Shown one piece after another: positions 43,701 to 51,264 of a stretch of DNA of 52,084 bases (the first letter of the stretch is position 1; each line of letters begins with the position of its first letter). Location of the stretch: NCBI GenBank assembly GCA_002409745.1, contig DHOU01000045.1:1-52084 (forward strand), read 5' to 3'. The notes beneath the pieces were generated by a model. The model was not told where the DNA came from. It ran no database searches and saw only the letters and a list, made by a program, of their open reading frames with translations. Source of the stretch: Bacteroidales bacterium UBA5382 (lineage in GTDB: Bacteria; Bacteroidota; Bacteroidia; Bacteroidales; Dysgonomonadaceae). The position numbers were made by a program, and so were the translations under genes.

Positions 43701-44870
43701 CTGGCGGCTTCGCGATTGCTCCTGCTTACCAAAGCGGTGTCGATGGCCGCGCATGCAAAAGACGACGCTTTCGACAATTATGTGGCCGAGGGCACCGTCG
43801 CGTCGGAAAAAGGGCTGGTCGATAAAGGCGTCAGCCCGCAACAAGCGCGGGAGCTGTCGACCATGAGGGTTTTCGGCGGAATTAACGGGCATTACGGTAC
43901 GGGAATCATGCAATTGGTCGAACAGGGCGATGCGTGGGAAAACACCTCGGAGATCGCCGAAACGTACATCCATAACATGGGCGCGATATACGGCGACGAT
44001 AAAAACTGGGGCGCTTTCAAGAAAGACTTGTTTGAAGTCGCCTTGCAGCAAACCGACATTGTGGTGCAACCCCGCCAGAATAATACATGGGGCGCACTGA
44101 CGCTCGATCATGTCTATGAATTTATGGGCGGCGTAAACCTTGCCGTCAAAACGGTCACGGGGAAAGAGCCCGACACCTACCTGTCCGATTACCGCAACCG
44201 GAACAAAGTCCGGATGCAGGAGTTGAAAGAAGCCATCGGCGTAGAAAGCCGCACCACGCTGCTCAATCCGGCTTATATTAAAGAAAAGATGAAAGGCGGA
44301 AGTTCTTCGGCGCAAGTATTTGTGAAGACGTTTACCAATACGTACGCCTGGAACGTCATGAAACCGGAAGTGATCGATAACGATATGTGGAACCGGCTAT
44401 ACGACGTATATGTAAAGGATGCGTACGGCCTCGGCGTGGAAGGTTTTTTTGCCGAACAAAACCCGGCGGCTATGCAGGACATAACGGCTGTGATGATGGA
44501 AACAGCCCGCAAGGGCTTATGGCAGGCGAATGAGGAGCAACTGCAAACGATTGCCGACGTACATATCCGTTTTGTGAGGCAGTTCGGGGCAAGCGGATCG
44601 GATTTCAGCGGATCGAACCACAAAGTGCAGGATTTCATTTCGCAGCATGCTGCTCGCGAAGATGCCGCCGGCTATAAGCGCCGGTTGCAACAAATGAAAA
44701 CGCCCGGCGCAGCAACGGAATTACAGGGAAAGGGTACGGTGCTGAAGAAAGAGAGCCTTTCACAGCCTCAACCGGCGGATACGAAATCGCTCGATACGGG
44801 CCTGATCGTAGCGCTTGTTCTCGTACTATTCGTGGGCGTATTGATCGCTTTACGCCGAAAAAGGAAATAA
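40785..44870 (+). CDS. CobN/HmuS-type chelatase-like protein anchored in the membrane at both ends
   Basis: The 1361-residue protein belongs to the CobN/BchH (magnesium or cobalt chelatase large subunit) family. Conserved sequences include HFGTHGSLEFTPGKQ at about 546-560, GGYIAPSPGGDAVRSPNTLPTGRN, and GGINGHYGTGIMQLVEQG followed by GAIYGDDKNWG. Residues about 13-33 form a transmembrane segment preceded by Lys/Arg, and residues about 1335-1356 form another, followed by RRKRK. By the positive-inside rule the catalytic part lies in the periplasm. Cytosolic CobN works with CobS and CobT and ATP, and neither gene is present here. Operon position matches HmuS of hmuYRSTUV, a porphyrin metal-handling protein. 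Metal insertion into, or removal from, imported tetrapyrroles is the inferred role. Confidence 0.85.
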   Translation: MSIERIIKNKKRLAAIGGVMIIVIAAGLLYACFLSPTKIALVNFPSYQVSNIILSNDNRFIKVEEVGPDKASGLKNYDAILIFGPGLRLTPEQIKNIEAGGKKGAMVYTFVFASDIVKNNRVDSLQQEKLDTYYSNRCKENFRNMLHYVRQEFDPKKLTANRAEAPVLIPSDILYYLDENKYFTTAGELTEHLIRKGVYKKEAPRIAFLSGMTSPLEGNRIYIDSLISGFEKQGYNVFPISAITKRLELLKEVDPDAVIYLPMGRLEGDRAVKWLAEKNIPLFCPYPVMQSHDEWLNDPRGQIGGFLTARIVLPELDGGICPLPISTQNQHSNHYYVFDPEPERVGNFIANVDHYMQLKIKPNKDKKIAICYFKGPGQSSLVATGLEVVPSLYAFLKRLQSEGYSVEGLPASENEFEKLLYRKGNLFGNYAEGEIADFLKNGDPLWIKKSEYEQWAHEIILPDQYREVVEKYGEAPGTFMTGTAGDEPALAVACLRFGNVAVFPQPKAALDGDDFKIVHGAGVAPPHSYLAPYLWAQKGFKADAFIHFGTHGSLEFTPGKQTALSKKDWPDCLMGAMPHFYYYTISNVGEGIIAKRRLHAALVSYLTPPFMESDTRRQFDELLQQIERYHSAPENRQNAVSLKIKSIAVKMGIHKDIQLNGDLSLPYSAEDVSYIENFAEEVANEKMTGRLYTLGTPYSKEDILSTTIAISADPLAYSIAKLDLLNNKISLGQYENNTFITQKYLHPVKARIRALLTGRSFDTNPLYDLAQLSDEDRQKAQEINAKLHPREMSMASMMNAPEEDKDFCYAVLEIEETIRNVLRYKTLLEESPEAEMSSLLNALSGGYIAPSPGGDAVRSPNTLPTGRNLYSINAEATPSLRAWDNGKSLVEATLAQYKKKHNRYPRKVSYTFWAGEFIESEGATLAQALYMVGVEPVRDRMNRVTDLRLIPSNELGRPRIDIVVQTSGQLRDLAASRLLLLTKAVSMAAHAKDDAFDNYVAEGTVASEKGLVDKGVSPQQARELSTMRVFGGINGHYGTGIMQLVEQGDAWENTSEIAETYIHNMGAIYGDDKNWGAFKKDLFEVALQQTDIVVQPRQNNTWGALTLDHVYEFMGGVNLAVKTVTGKEPDTYLSDYRNRNKVRMQELKEAIGVESRTTLLNPAYIKEKMKGGSSSAQVFVKTFTNTYAWNVMKPEVIDNDMWNRLYDVYVKDAYGLGVEGFFAEQNPAAMQDITAVMMETARKGLWQANEEQLQTIADVHIRFVRQFGASGSDFSGSNHKVQDFISQHAAREDAAGYKRRLQQMKTPGAATELQGKGTVLKKESLSQPQPADTKSLDTGLIVALVLVLFVGVLIALRRKRK

Positions 44871-44871
44871 G

Positions 44872-45119
44872 ATGCAACACATCATGCAACGGTTTTCGTA
44901 AAGTGCGAAAGTATGCAACACGTCATGTAACGGCTTTCGGAGAGTGCGAAAGTATGCAACACGTCATGCAACGGCTTTCGGAGAGTACGAAAGTATGCAA
45001 CACGTCATGCAATCGGCTTTCGGAGAGTGCGAAAATATCCGGCACGTCATGCAAGGTCCTTTCGCGGAGCGCGCCGGCATGCCGCACGTCGTGTAAGGCG
45101 TTTTCCGACGGGCAGACGG
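44872..45119. repeat. tandem array of six 41-42 bp hairpin-bearing repeats
   Basis: Units start at 44872, 44913, 44954, 44995, 45037 and 45079, a period of 41, 41, 41, 42 and 42 bp. The four left units are nearly identical (ATGCAACACGTCATGCAAC then GGCTTTCGGAGAGTGCGAAA) and the two right ones are increasingly degenerate. Each good unit contains the stem-loop CTTTCG-GAGAGTG-CGAAAG and a second partly symmetric motif around ACACGT. The array fills most of the 393-bp gap between the chelatase stop and the CbiL gene. The rest (45120-45263) holds no gene; CATCTTTG at 45195-45202 could be a weak -7 box. Confidence 0.9.
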
Positions 45120-45263
45120 ATAACGACGGCGGCGAAAGCCCGGCACAAGCAGAAAGAAAACGACGCTGCTTTTTTATTTGTCGATTTTTTATGTCATCTT
45201 TGCAAAAGGGATGATAAAAGGAAAATTCACGAAAGAGCATTCGTATAATTTATAATTCAGAAG

Positions 45264-45962
45264 ATGACATATCCGGTCAATATGGTTTCGTTAGGCCCCG
45301 GTGAAGCCGGTTTAATCACCTGGAAAGGGCTTCAACTATTACAGGCTGCCGATAAGATCTTTTATCCGGCAACAGGGAGTCAATCGCGTGCGCTCGATAT
45401 CCTGACGGATTTACAAATACCCTTGTCCCGGTTGCAGGCTTTCCGCGTTCCCATGAGTAAAGCCCGCAGCGAAACCCACGCGGCATACCGCCGCGTAGCC
45501 GAAGAGGTGAAAGAGGCGTATAACGAAGGGTTGCATATCGCCCTTGTAGCGGAAGGCGACGCCAATCTCTATTCGTCCTCACACTATATTTCGGAGCTAT
45601 TGGCGAGCGAACGGATTCCCGTCGAGACTGTTCCGGGCATACCGGCATTCATTGCCTGCGGCGCTTTGGCGCACGTGCATCTGGCCAAACAGGAAGAAGA
45701 ACTTCATATCGTCCCCGGCACGATTACCGGCGCCGAAATCGAGCGACGGCTGTCGGAGAAACGGGCGAATCTCGTTATTATGAAAGCTTCGCAATGTGAG
45801 GCAAGCATAAAGGAATTCATCGCGAAGCATCCCGATATTCTCCTGCATTATTTCGAAAACACCGGAATCGCCGGAAAAGAGTTTTACTCGCATCATCCCG
45901 AAGAGATACGGGCGCGTTCTTTTCCTTATTTTTCATTGATCATTATTCCCAAACAAATATGA
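45264..45962 (+). CDS. cbiL: precorrin-2/cobalt-factor-II C20-methyltransferase
   Basis: The 232-residue protein is a tetrapyrrole methylase. VSLGPGEAGLITWKGLQLL at the N-terminus is the family signature, followed by AEGDANLYSSSHYI (about 90-105) and VPGIPAFIACGAL (about 118-132), which are specific to the C20-methyltransferase CbiL/CobI. It transfers a methyl group from S-adenosylmethionine to C20 of the early corrin ring precursor. In this organism the pathway is probably the anaerobic (cobalt-early) one because CbiJ and CbiD follow. Its TGA overlaps the ATG of the next gene (ATGA). Confidence 0.9.
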   Translation: MTYPVNMVSLGPGEAGLITWKGLQLLQAADKIFYPATGSQSRALDILTDLQIPLSRLQAFRVPMSKARSETHAAYRRVAEEVKEAYNEGLHIALVAEGDANLYSSSHYISELLASERIPVETVPGIPAFIACGALAHVHLAKQEEELHIVPGTITGAEIERRLSEKRANLVIMKASQCEASIKEFIAKHPDILLHYFENTGIAGKEFYSHHPEEIRARSFPYFSLIIIPKQI

Positions 45963-47152
45963 AACAACAAATTCCTTCTTTATACCGACAAGCGTTCGCA
46001 TCGGCCGCATTCTATTGTGTCGTGCTATTCTTTGCGATAGCGCCCGGATGCACACCGGGGCATTCATCGAAACAAAAAAACGAACCGGAAAAAGAGGCCG
46101 GCTATTCGTTTGAAGAGGTGGAAATCCGTTACGCAAAAGGATTTACCGTAAAGCAATACGATACCTACCGGCTAATCGACATCAGCGACCCCCAACATTC
46201 CGACGACACCGTATACAAGTATGCGCTGGTACCGAAGGGAACGAAGCCGTCCGATGCCATCCCGCCGGATTATACGGTTATCCAAACGCCGGTCGAACGG
46301 CTTATTTGCATGACCACTCTCCAACTGGCGAATTTCATCAAGCTCGATGCCGTCCATCAAGTCGTCGGGATGCCCAGCACGCATTACCTGTTCAATCCCG
46401 AGGTCAAAGAACAGATCGCCAAAGGGAGAATCGGTAAAATAGGTATCGAGGGGAACTTCGATGCGGAATTGATTCTTTCGCTCGATCCGGAAATCATCCT
46501 GGTATCGCCTTTCAAGCGCGGAGGGTATGAAGCGATTAAAGATCTCGATATTCCGTTAGTCACCTTCCTCGGATATAAGGAAACCACGCCGCTCGGGCAG
46601 GCCGAATGGATGAAGTTCGTGGCCATGTTACTGGGGAAAGAAGAACTGGGAAATGAATTGTTCGCCGCCTCCGAAAAGAAATACCAGGAACTCGAAGAGC
46701 TCTGTAGAAATGTGTCGCCCAAACCTACGGTGTTAAGCGGCGAGATGCGCTCCGGTAACTGGTACGTGGTGGGCGGAAAAAGTTACCTTGCGGAACAATT
46801 CCGCGATGCCGGCGCCGAGTATTTTTTGAAAGAGAATCAGGAAACGGGCGGAATCAATCTCGACTTCGAATCGGTGTATGCCGCCGGATCGGATGCCGAC
46901 TTCTGGCGCCTGTTGGTGAGCCATACCGGCGACTATTCCTATACGGTTTTACGCAAGAGCGACAGCCGCTATACCGATTTCAAAGCGTATAAAGAGCGTA
47001 ACGTGGTGTATTGCAACCTGCGACAAAAACCTTTTTACGAAAAAGCGCCCGTAGAACCCGAAGTGGTGTTGGCTGATCTCATCAAGGCCTTCCATCCCGC
47101 TCTGTTGCCCGATCATCAACCGGTATATTACGAATTACTGACAAGAGAATGA
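45959..47152 (+). CDS. ABC-importer substrate-binding lipoprotein (BtuF/HmuT-like)
   Basis: The 397-residue protein has a lipoprotein-type signal ending FAIAPGC (Cys31). Residues about 110-380 form a BtuF/FepB-fold binding domain with ERLICMTTLQLANFIKL, VVGMPST, IGKIGIEGNFDAELILSLDPEIIL and YTVLRKSDSRYTDFKAYK. It delivers a metal chelate, heme, cobalamin or a precursor to the permease encoded next. Position and order (chelatase, binding protein, permease, ATPase) equal hmuSTUV, except that CbiL is inserted. It overlaps both neighbours by 4 bp. Confidence 0.9.
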   Translation: MKQQIPSLYRQAFASAAFYCVVLFFAIAPGCTPGHSSKQKNEPEKEAGYSFEEVEIRYAKGFTVKQYDTYRLIDISDPQHSDDTVYKYALVPKGTKPSDAIPPDYTVIQTPVERLICMTTLQLANFIKLDAVHQVVGMPSTHYLFNPEVKEQIAKGRIGKIGIEGNFDAELILSLDPEIILVSPFKRGGYEAIKDLDIPLVTFLGYKETTPLGQAEWMKFVAMLLGKEELGNELFAASEKKYQELEELCRNVSPKPTVLSGEMRSGNWYVVGGKSYLAEQFRDAGAEYFLKENQETGGINLDFESVYAAGSDADFWRLLVSHTGDYSYTVLRKSDSRYTDFKAYKERNVVYCNLRQKPFYEKAPVEPEVVLADLIKAFHPALLPDHQPVYYELLTRE

Positions 47153-48189
47153 AGCAAAGACGCTATCCGCTGCTTTTTATCACGATAGGCGCGTCCATCG
47201 TCGTTTTTTTCCTGATGAACCTCACCATCGGGACGATCGCCATCCCCCCTTCCTCGGTGTGGAATATCCTCTGGGGCATCGGGGACGAAGCTCCGGTGTG
47301 GCAAAATATCATCTGGAAATCGCGCTTTCCGCAAACCCTGACGGCCTTGTTTGCCGGAGCGGGACTTTCGATCAGCGGCTTGCAAATGCAAACCCTTTTC
47401 CGAAACCCTCTGGCAGGGCCTGCCGAACTCGGCATAAGTTCGGGCGCCAGCCTGGGCGTGGCGTTGATCATTCTTTTATCGGGCAGCGTAGGCGGCGTGG
47501 CATTGAGCAAAGCCGGTTTCTACGGAGAGCTGTCAATCTCTATCGCCGCTATCATAGGCGCCATGGCCGTCATGTTTGTCATTATACTTATCGCCCAACG
47601 GGTGAAAGGAAATGTCGTCCTCTTAATTATGGGCGTCATGATCGGTTATATCGCCACGGCCATCATCGGCGTACTTAAGTTTTTCAGTAACGACGAGGAC
47701 GTGCGCGCGTATGTCATCTGGGGATTAGGCAGTTTCTCGAAAGTTTCCGGCGATCAGGTTTACACGTTCGCCATCCTGATGACGGCATTGATTCCGCTCT
47801 CTTTCTTTCTGATGAAATCGCTCAACTTAATGCTCCTCGGCGAAAACTATGCCCGTAACCTAGGGTTGAATATCCGCCGGGCGCGCTTACTCACCATCCT
47901 TTCAGCCTGCATCCTGACGGCTATCGTCACGGCTTACTGCGGCCCGATTATCTTCTTGGGATTGGCGGTTCCGCACTTATGCCGGACAATTTTCCAGTCT
48001 TCCGATCATCGTGTCCTGATGCCGGCTTCCACCATGGTCGGCGCTTCGCTGGCCTTATTCTGCAACCTCATCGCGCGAATGCCCGGATTCGAAGGCGCGC
48101 TGCCCATCAATTCGGTGACGGCGCTCATCGGGGCGCCCATTGTGATTTTCGTGCTGCTGAATAAACGCAAAAACGAATTAAACGAATGA
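47149..48189 (+). CDS. FecCD-family ABC permease (BtuC/HmuU-like)
   Basis: The 346-residue membrane protein has about ten predicted helices and FecCD/BtuC family motifs. These are RFPQTLTALFAGAGLSISGLQMQ, LFRNPLAGPAELGISSGASLG, LGENYARNLGLNIRRAR (coupling helix) and GPIIFLGLAVPHLCRTIF. Members import siderophores, heme or cobalamin. The riboswitch and corrin genes in this operon favour cobalamin or a cobalt/corrin compound, but the hmu-like layout leaves heme possible. The start overlaps the binding-protein gene by 4 bp and the end overlaps the ATPase gene by 4 bp. Confidence 0.92.
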   Translation: MKQRRYPLLFITIGASIVVFFLMNLTIGTIAIPPSSVWNILWGIGDEAPVWQNIIWKSRFPQTLTALFAGAGLSISGLQMQTLFRNPLAGPAELGISSGASLGVALIILLSGSVGGVALSKAGFYGELSISIAAIIGAMAVMFVIILIAQRVKGNVVLLIMGVMIGYIATAIIGVLKFFSNDEDVRAYVIWGLGSFSKVSGDQVYTFAILMTALIPLSFFLMKSLNLMLLGENYARNLGLNIRRARLLTILSACILTAIVTAYCGPIIFLGLAVPHLCRTIFQSSDHRVLMPASTMVGASLALFCNLIARMPGFEGALPINSVTALIGAPIVIFVLLNKRKNELNE

Positions 48190-49190
48190 AGAAAAAGACG
48201 ATCACGGTAGAAGATCTTTCTATCGGTTATATCACCAAACGTTCCCGCAAAATCGTTGCCGAACATATCCAAGCGGATATTTTCAGCGGCGAACTGACGT
48301 GTCTCCTCGGATCGAACGGTATCGGCAAATCGACCTTGCTCCGCACGCTTTCGGCTTTTCAACCCAAACTGGCGGGTTCCATTCATCTATTGGGCAAAGA
48401 AATTTCGGAGTACTCCGAAAAAGAACTGGCGCGTTTAGTCAGCGTGGTACTGACCGAAAAGACGAGCATCCTCAACATGACGGCTTACGAACTGATCAGT
48501 CTGGGACGAAGCCCTTACACGGATTTCTGGGGAACTTTGGCCGAGGATGACCGAGCGATTATCGACCGGATCATATCGCTTATAAAAATCGAGAATCTGG
48601 CTCCGCGAATGGTGAATACGTTAAGCGACGGCGAACGCCAAAAGGTAATGATTTCCAAAGCGCTGGTGCAGGAAGCGCCCATCATCTTACTGGATGAGCC
48701 GACGGCTTTTCTCGACTTTCCGAGCAAGGTCGAAATCATGCAACTGCTCCACCGCCTGTCGCGCGAGGTGAATAAAACCATCTTCCTGTCGACGCACGAT
48801 CTTGAACTGGCATTGCAGATAGCCGACAAGATTTGGTTGATCGACAAGGATACCCGCCTCCACATCGGCACGCCTGAGGATTTGGCGCTTTCGGGGGTAT
48901 TGAGCAACTTTTTTGCGCAAAAGGGAATTATTTTCGATATGGAAACCGGACTGTTCCGGGTGGCAAATCGTTTCAACCGCGAAATAAGGGTCACGGGCCA
49001 CGGCCGGAAATACGCCATGGTCAGAAAGGCGTTGCTGCGTAATGAGATCCTGGCTTCGCGCAATGCTGAAACACCTTCTTACATAGACGTAGGAGACTTG
49101 CACTCTCCCATCCTGATCGGTCAAAACGGACAGGAGACGCGGGTGTCGACGATAGAGGAACTTCTGGATCGTATAGAAGATTTTTTATGA
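48186..49190 (+). CDS. ABC-importer ATPase (BtuD/HmuV-like) with C-terminal extension
   Basis: The 334-residue protein has Walker A GSNGIGKSTLL (about 42-52), a Q-loop, the signature LSDGERQK (about 145) with Ser-Asp-Gly in place of the usual Ser-Gly-Gly, Walker B IILLDEPTAFLDF (about 165) and the switch STHDLE. These are features of FepC/BtuD-type importer ATPases. The core ends near residue 250. About 80 further residues (from TGLFRVANRF) form an extra C-terminal domain of unknown role that many importer ATPases lack. It powers the permease encoded upstream. Confidence 0.92.
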   Translation: MKKKTITVEDLSIGYITKRSRKIVAEHIQADIFSGELTCLLGSNGIGKSTLLRTLSAFQPKLAGSIHLLGKEISEYSEKELARLVSVVLTEKTSILNMTAYELISLGRSPYTDFWGTLAEDDRAIIDRIISLIKIENLAPRMVNTLSDGERQKVMISKALVQEAPIILLDEPTAFLDFPSKVEIMQLLHRLSREVNKTIFLSTHDLELALQIADKIWLIDKDTRLHIGTPEDLALSGVLSNFFAQKGIIFDMETGLFRVANRFNREIRVTGHGRKYAMVRKALLRNEILASRNAETPSYIDVGDLHSPILIGQNGQETRVSTIEELLDRIEDFL

Positions 49191-51022
49191 TTTTAATTTT
49201 AGGAGGAACCACCGAAGGCCGCCACGCCATAAAAGTTTGCGATGAAGCGGCGAAGCCCTACTTCTATTCCACCAAAGGAAGCGGCCAAAAGGTGGAATGC
49301 GCTCACGGAACACATATCACCGGGGCGATGGACGAAGACCGGATGAGGACATTCTGCCGCGAAAACGGTATCCGCCTGCTCATCGATGCCGCGCACCCCT
49401 TCGCCGAGCTGCTACATCAAACCGTCGCCGATGTTTCCGAACAATCGGGCATTCCGGTGATTCGTTATGAACGGCATTACCCCGACGAAAATGCCTATGT
49501 GGTTTGGTGCCAGTCGTTCGACGAAGCGTTACGCTATTTAGCGGATAAAAACATCCCTAACCTGCTGGCTTTAACGGGAGTCAACACTATCGAGAAGCTC
49601 AAACCTTACTGGCTTTCGCATCCCTGCCGGTTCCGCATTTTAGACCGCGACGAATCGCGGCAAAAAGCCGCCGGACAAGGGTTCCCTTCCTCGCAACTGG
49701 TTTACTACGGACAGGAAAGCGACGAAGAACTGCTCCGGCGCCTCCGGCCTGCGGCGGTCATCACCAAAGAAAGCGGCGAATCGGGCGGCTTTGAAGAGAA
49801 GATTGCGGCTGCCCAACGCTTGCAAATCCCTGTTATTGCCGTCAGGCGCCCTCCCCTATCCGATGAATTCATTCCGGTGTACGGGGAAAACGGATTAAGG
49901 AAGATGATCGAAAGGATATTGCCTGAGTTCTTCCCCTTAAAAACAGGTTATACGACCGGCACCTGCGCCACGGCGGCAACCAAAGCGGCATTGATCGCCC
50001 TGCTTTCGGGGGCTTCGGTCGAAGAGGTCCGCTTGTCTCTTCCCGGTGGCGAACCGATACGTATGGCTATCCGGCAGACCGACTTCGAAGAGGACGCAGT
50101 GACGTGCCGTGTCGTAAAAGATGCGGGCGACGATCCCGATGTAACCCACAACCATGTCATCCAAAGTACGGTCCGCCTCAACAACACCCATCGCGATATT
50201 GTTTTTCTTCAAGGGAAAGGTGTGGGGCGGGTCACCTTGCCCGGCTTGGGCATCCCCATCGGCGAACCCGCCATCAATGAGACTCCCCGCAACATGATGC
50301 GCCACGAAGTGAGGGAGGTCTTGCGGCAGTATCATCCGCTGTCGGAAGAAGGCAAGATACCTATCGGTGTGGATATTACGGTATCGGTGCCGGAAGGCGA
50401 AAAGCTGGCGGCGAAAACATTCAATCCGAAATTAGGGATCGTAGGCGGCATTTCGATTATCGGCACCTCGGGCATTGTGCGCCCTTTCTCGACCGATGCC
50501 TTTATCGATGCGATCCGGCGCGAAATGCAGGTAGCCAAAGCCGTTTCGGGGGAACATGTCGTTCTCAACAGCGGCGCGAAAAGCGAGAAAACGCTGAAAG
50601 CCCTCTATCCCGATTTGCCGCCGCAAGCCTTTATTCATTACGGGAACTTTGTCGGCGAAGCGATCCGGATTGCCGCAGAGTTGGACTTCCCCCGGCTTAC
50701 GCTGGGCATCATGATCGGTAAAGCCGTAAAGTTGGCGGAAGGCTCTTTAGATACGCACAGCAAACGCGGCATCATGAATAAACCGTTTCTCGCAGAACTC
50801 GCCTTGTCGGCAGGATGCCCGCCTGCGGTACAAGAGGCGATAAGGGAAATAACTTTGGCGCGCCAACTGTGGGATATTATTCCGCGCGAACACTCCGCTT
50901 TTTTCGAAAAAATAGCCGCCGAATGCCGGCGCGTATGCGCCCCTCTTTTTCCCGACGGCCGGCTTTCCGTGCTATTGGTCGATGAAGAAGGAAAGACATA
51001 CGAATCGCCGGTATCCGTGTAA
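49187..51022 (+). CDS. CbiJ-CbiD fusion: precorrin-6A reductase and cobalt-precorrin-5B C1-methyltransferase
   Basis: The 611-residue protein has two parts. Residues 1-248 are CbiJ/CobK: MILILGGTTEGRHAI, then LIDAAHPFAELL and ALTGVNTIEKLKPYW. They reduce (cobalt-)precorrin-6A with a nicotinamide cofactor. Residues from about 250 are CbiD: LKTGYTTGTCATAATKAAL, VVKDAGDDPDVTHN and GGISIIGTSGIVRPFS. They transfer a methyl group to C1 of cobalt-precorrin-5B. The two act next to each other in the anaerobic corrin pathway, which explains the fusion. It is the last gene of the riboswitch-led operon, overlapping the ATPase gene by 4 bp. The other corrin genes are not in this window. Confidence 0.93.
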   Translation: MILILGGTTEGRHAIKVCDEAAKPYFYSTKGSGQKVECAHGTHITGAMDEDRMRTFCRENGIRLLIDAAHPFAELLHQTVADVSEQSGIPVIRYERHYPDENAYVVWCQSFDEALRYLADKNIPNLLALTGVNTIEKLKPYWLSHPCRFRILDRDESRQKAAGQGFPSSQLVYYGQESDEELLRRLRPAAVITKESGESGGFEEKIAAAQRLQIPVIAVRRPPLSDEFIPVYGENGLRKMIERILPEFFPLKTGYTTGTCATAATKAALIALLSGASVEEVRLSLPGGEPIRMAIRQTDFEEDAVTCRVVKDAGDDPDVTHNHVIQSTVRLNNTHRDIVFLQGKGVGRVTLPGLGIPIGEPAINETPRNMMRHEVREVLRQYHPLSEEGKIPIGVDITVSVPEGEKLAAKTFNPKLGIVGGISIIGTSGIVRPFSTDAFIDAIRREMQVAKAVSGEHVVLNSGAKSEKTLKALYPDLPPQAFIHYGNFVGEAIRIAAELDFPRLTLGIMIGKAVKLAEGSLDTHSKRGIMNKPFLAELALSAGCPPAVQEAIREITLARQLWDIIPREHSAFFEKIAAECRRVCAPLFPDGRLSVLLVDEEGKTYESPVSV

Positions 51023-51060
51023 TCATTTTTCACCCTTCCGGGACATTTATTTGCATATTC

Positions 51061-51105
51061 ACATTTTAAATGTTAGTTTTGCGGTATTATCCACATTTAA
51101 AATGT
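51061..51105 (+). promoter_or_regulatory. orphan promoter with two palindromic operators
   Basis: Two 13-bp palindromes, ACATTTTAAATGT (51061-51073) and ACATTTAAAATGT (51093-51105), lie 32 bp apart and are each followed by TAGTTTT. After the first, TAGTTTTG (51074-51081) matches the -7 consensus TAnnTTTG. The second lies just before a short reading frame at 51113. The pattern is typical of an autoregulated gene such as a toxin-antitoxin or HTH regulator, but only a stub of a gene follows. Confidence 0.55.
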
Positions 51106-51112
51106 TAGTTTT

Positions 51113-51202
51113 ATGATAACTGAATATGACTTGGAGACTATTTCGCTCCACGCCTCCGAACGAAAGATTCACGTAATCAATATTATCAACTGGGTGCTAT
51201 AA
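51113..51202 (+). other. 29-codon reading frame, probable gene remnant
   Basis: ATG at 51113 opens a frame of 29 codons starting MITEYDLETISLHASERK and ending at TAA 51200. It sits 8 bp after the second operator-like palindrome. I do not recognise the protein. It is either the 5' end of a deleted regulated gene or a genuine very small protein. The remaining sequence to 51264 shows nothing further. Confidence 0.35.
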
Positions 51203-51264
51203 CTTTTCTTTCCAATATTTGATCGGCAAATCTCCGGACTTGTGCCAATGTCTTCACTTACACT

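Noticed and set aside
44872..45119. CRISPR array
   Set aside because: The units are contiguous tandem repeats with no unique spacers between them, the period is constant, and no cas genes are near.
44903..45248. Open frames of 60-105 residues on both strands over the repeat array
   Set aside because: They arise because the repeat unit lacks stop codons in several frames. The unit length is not a multiple of three, so the repeats shift frame, and no start site or homologous domain is visible.
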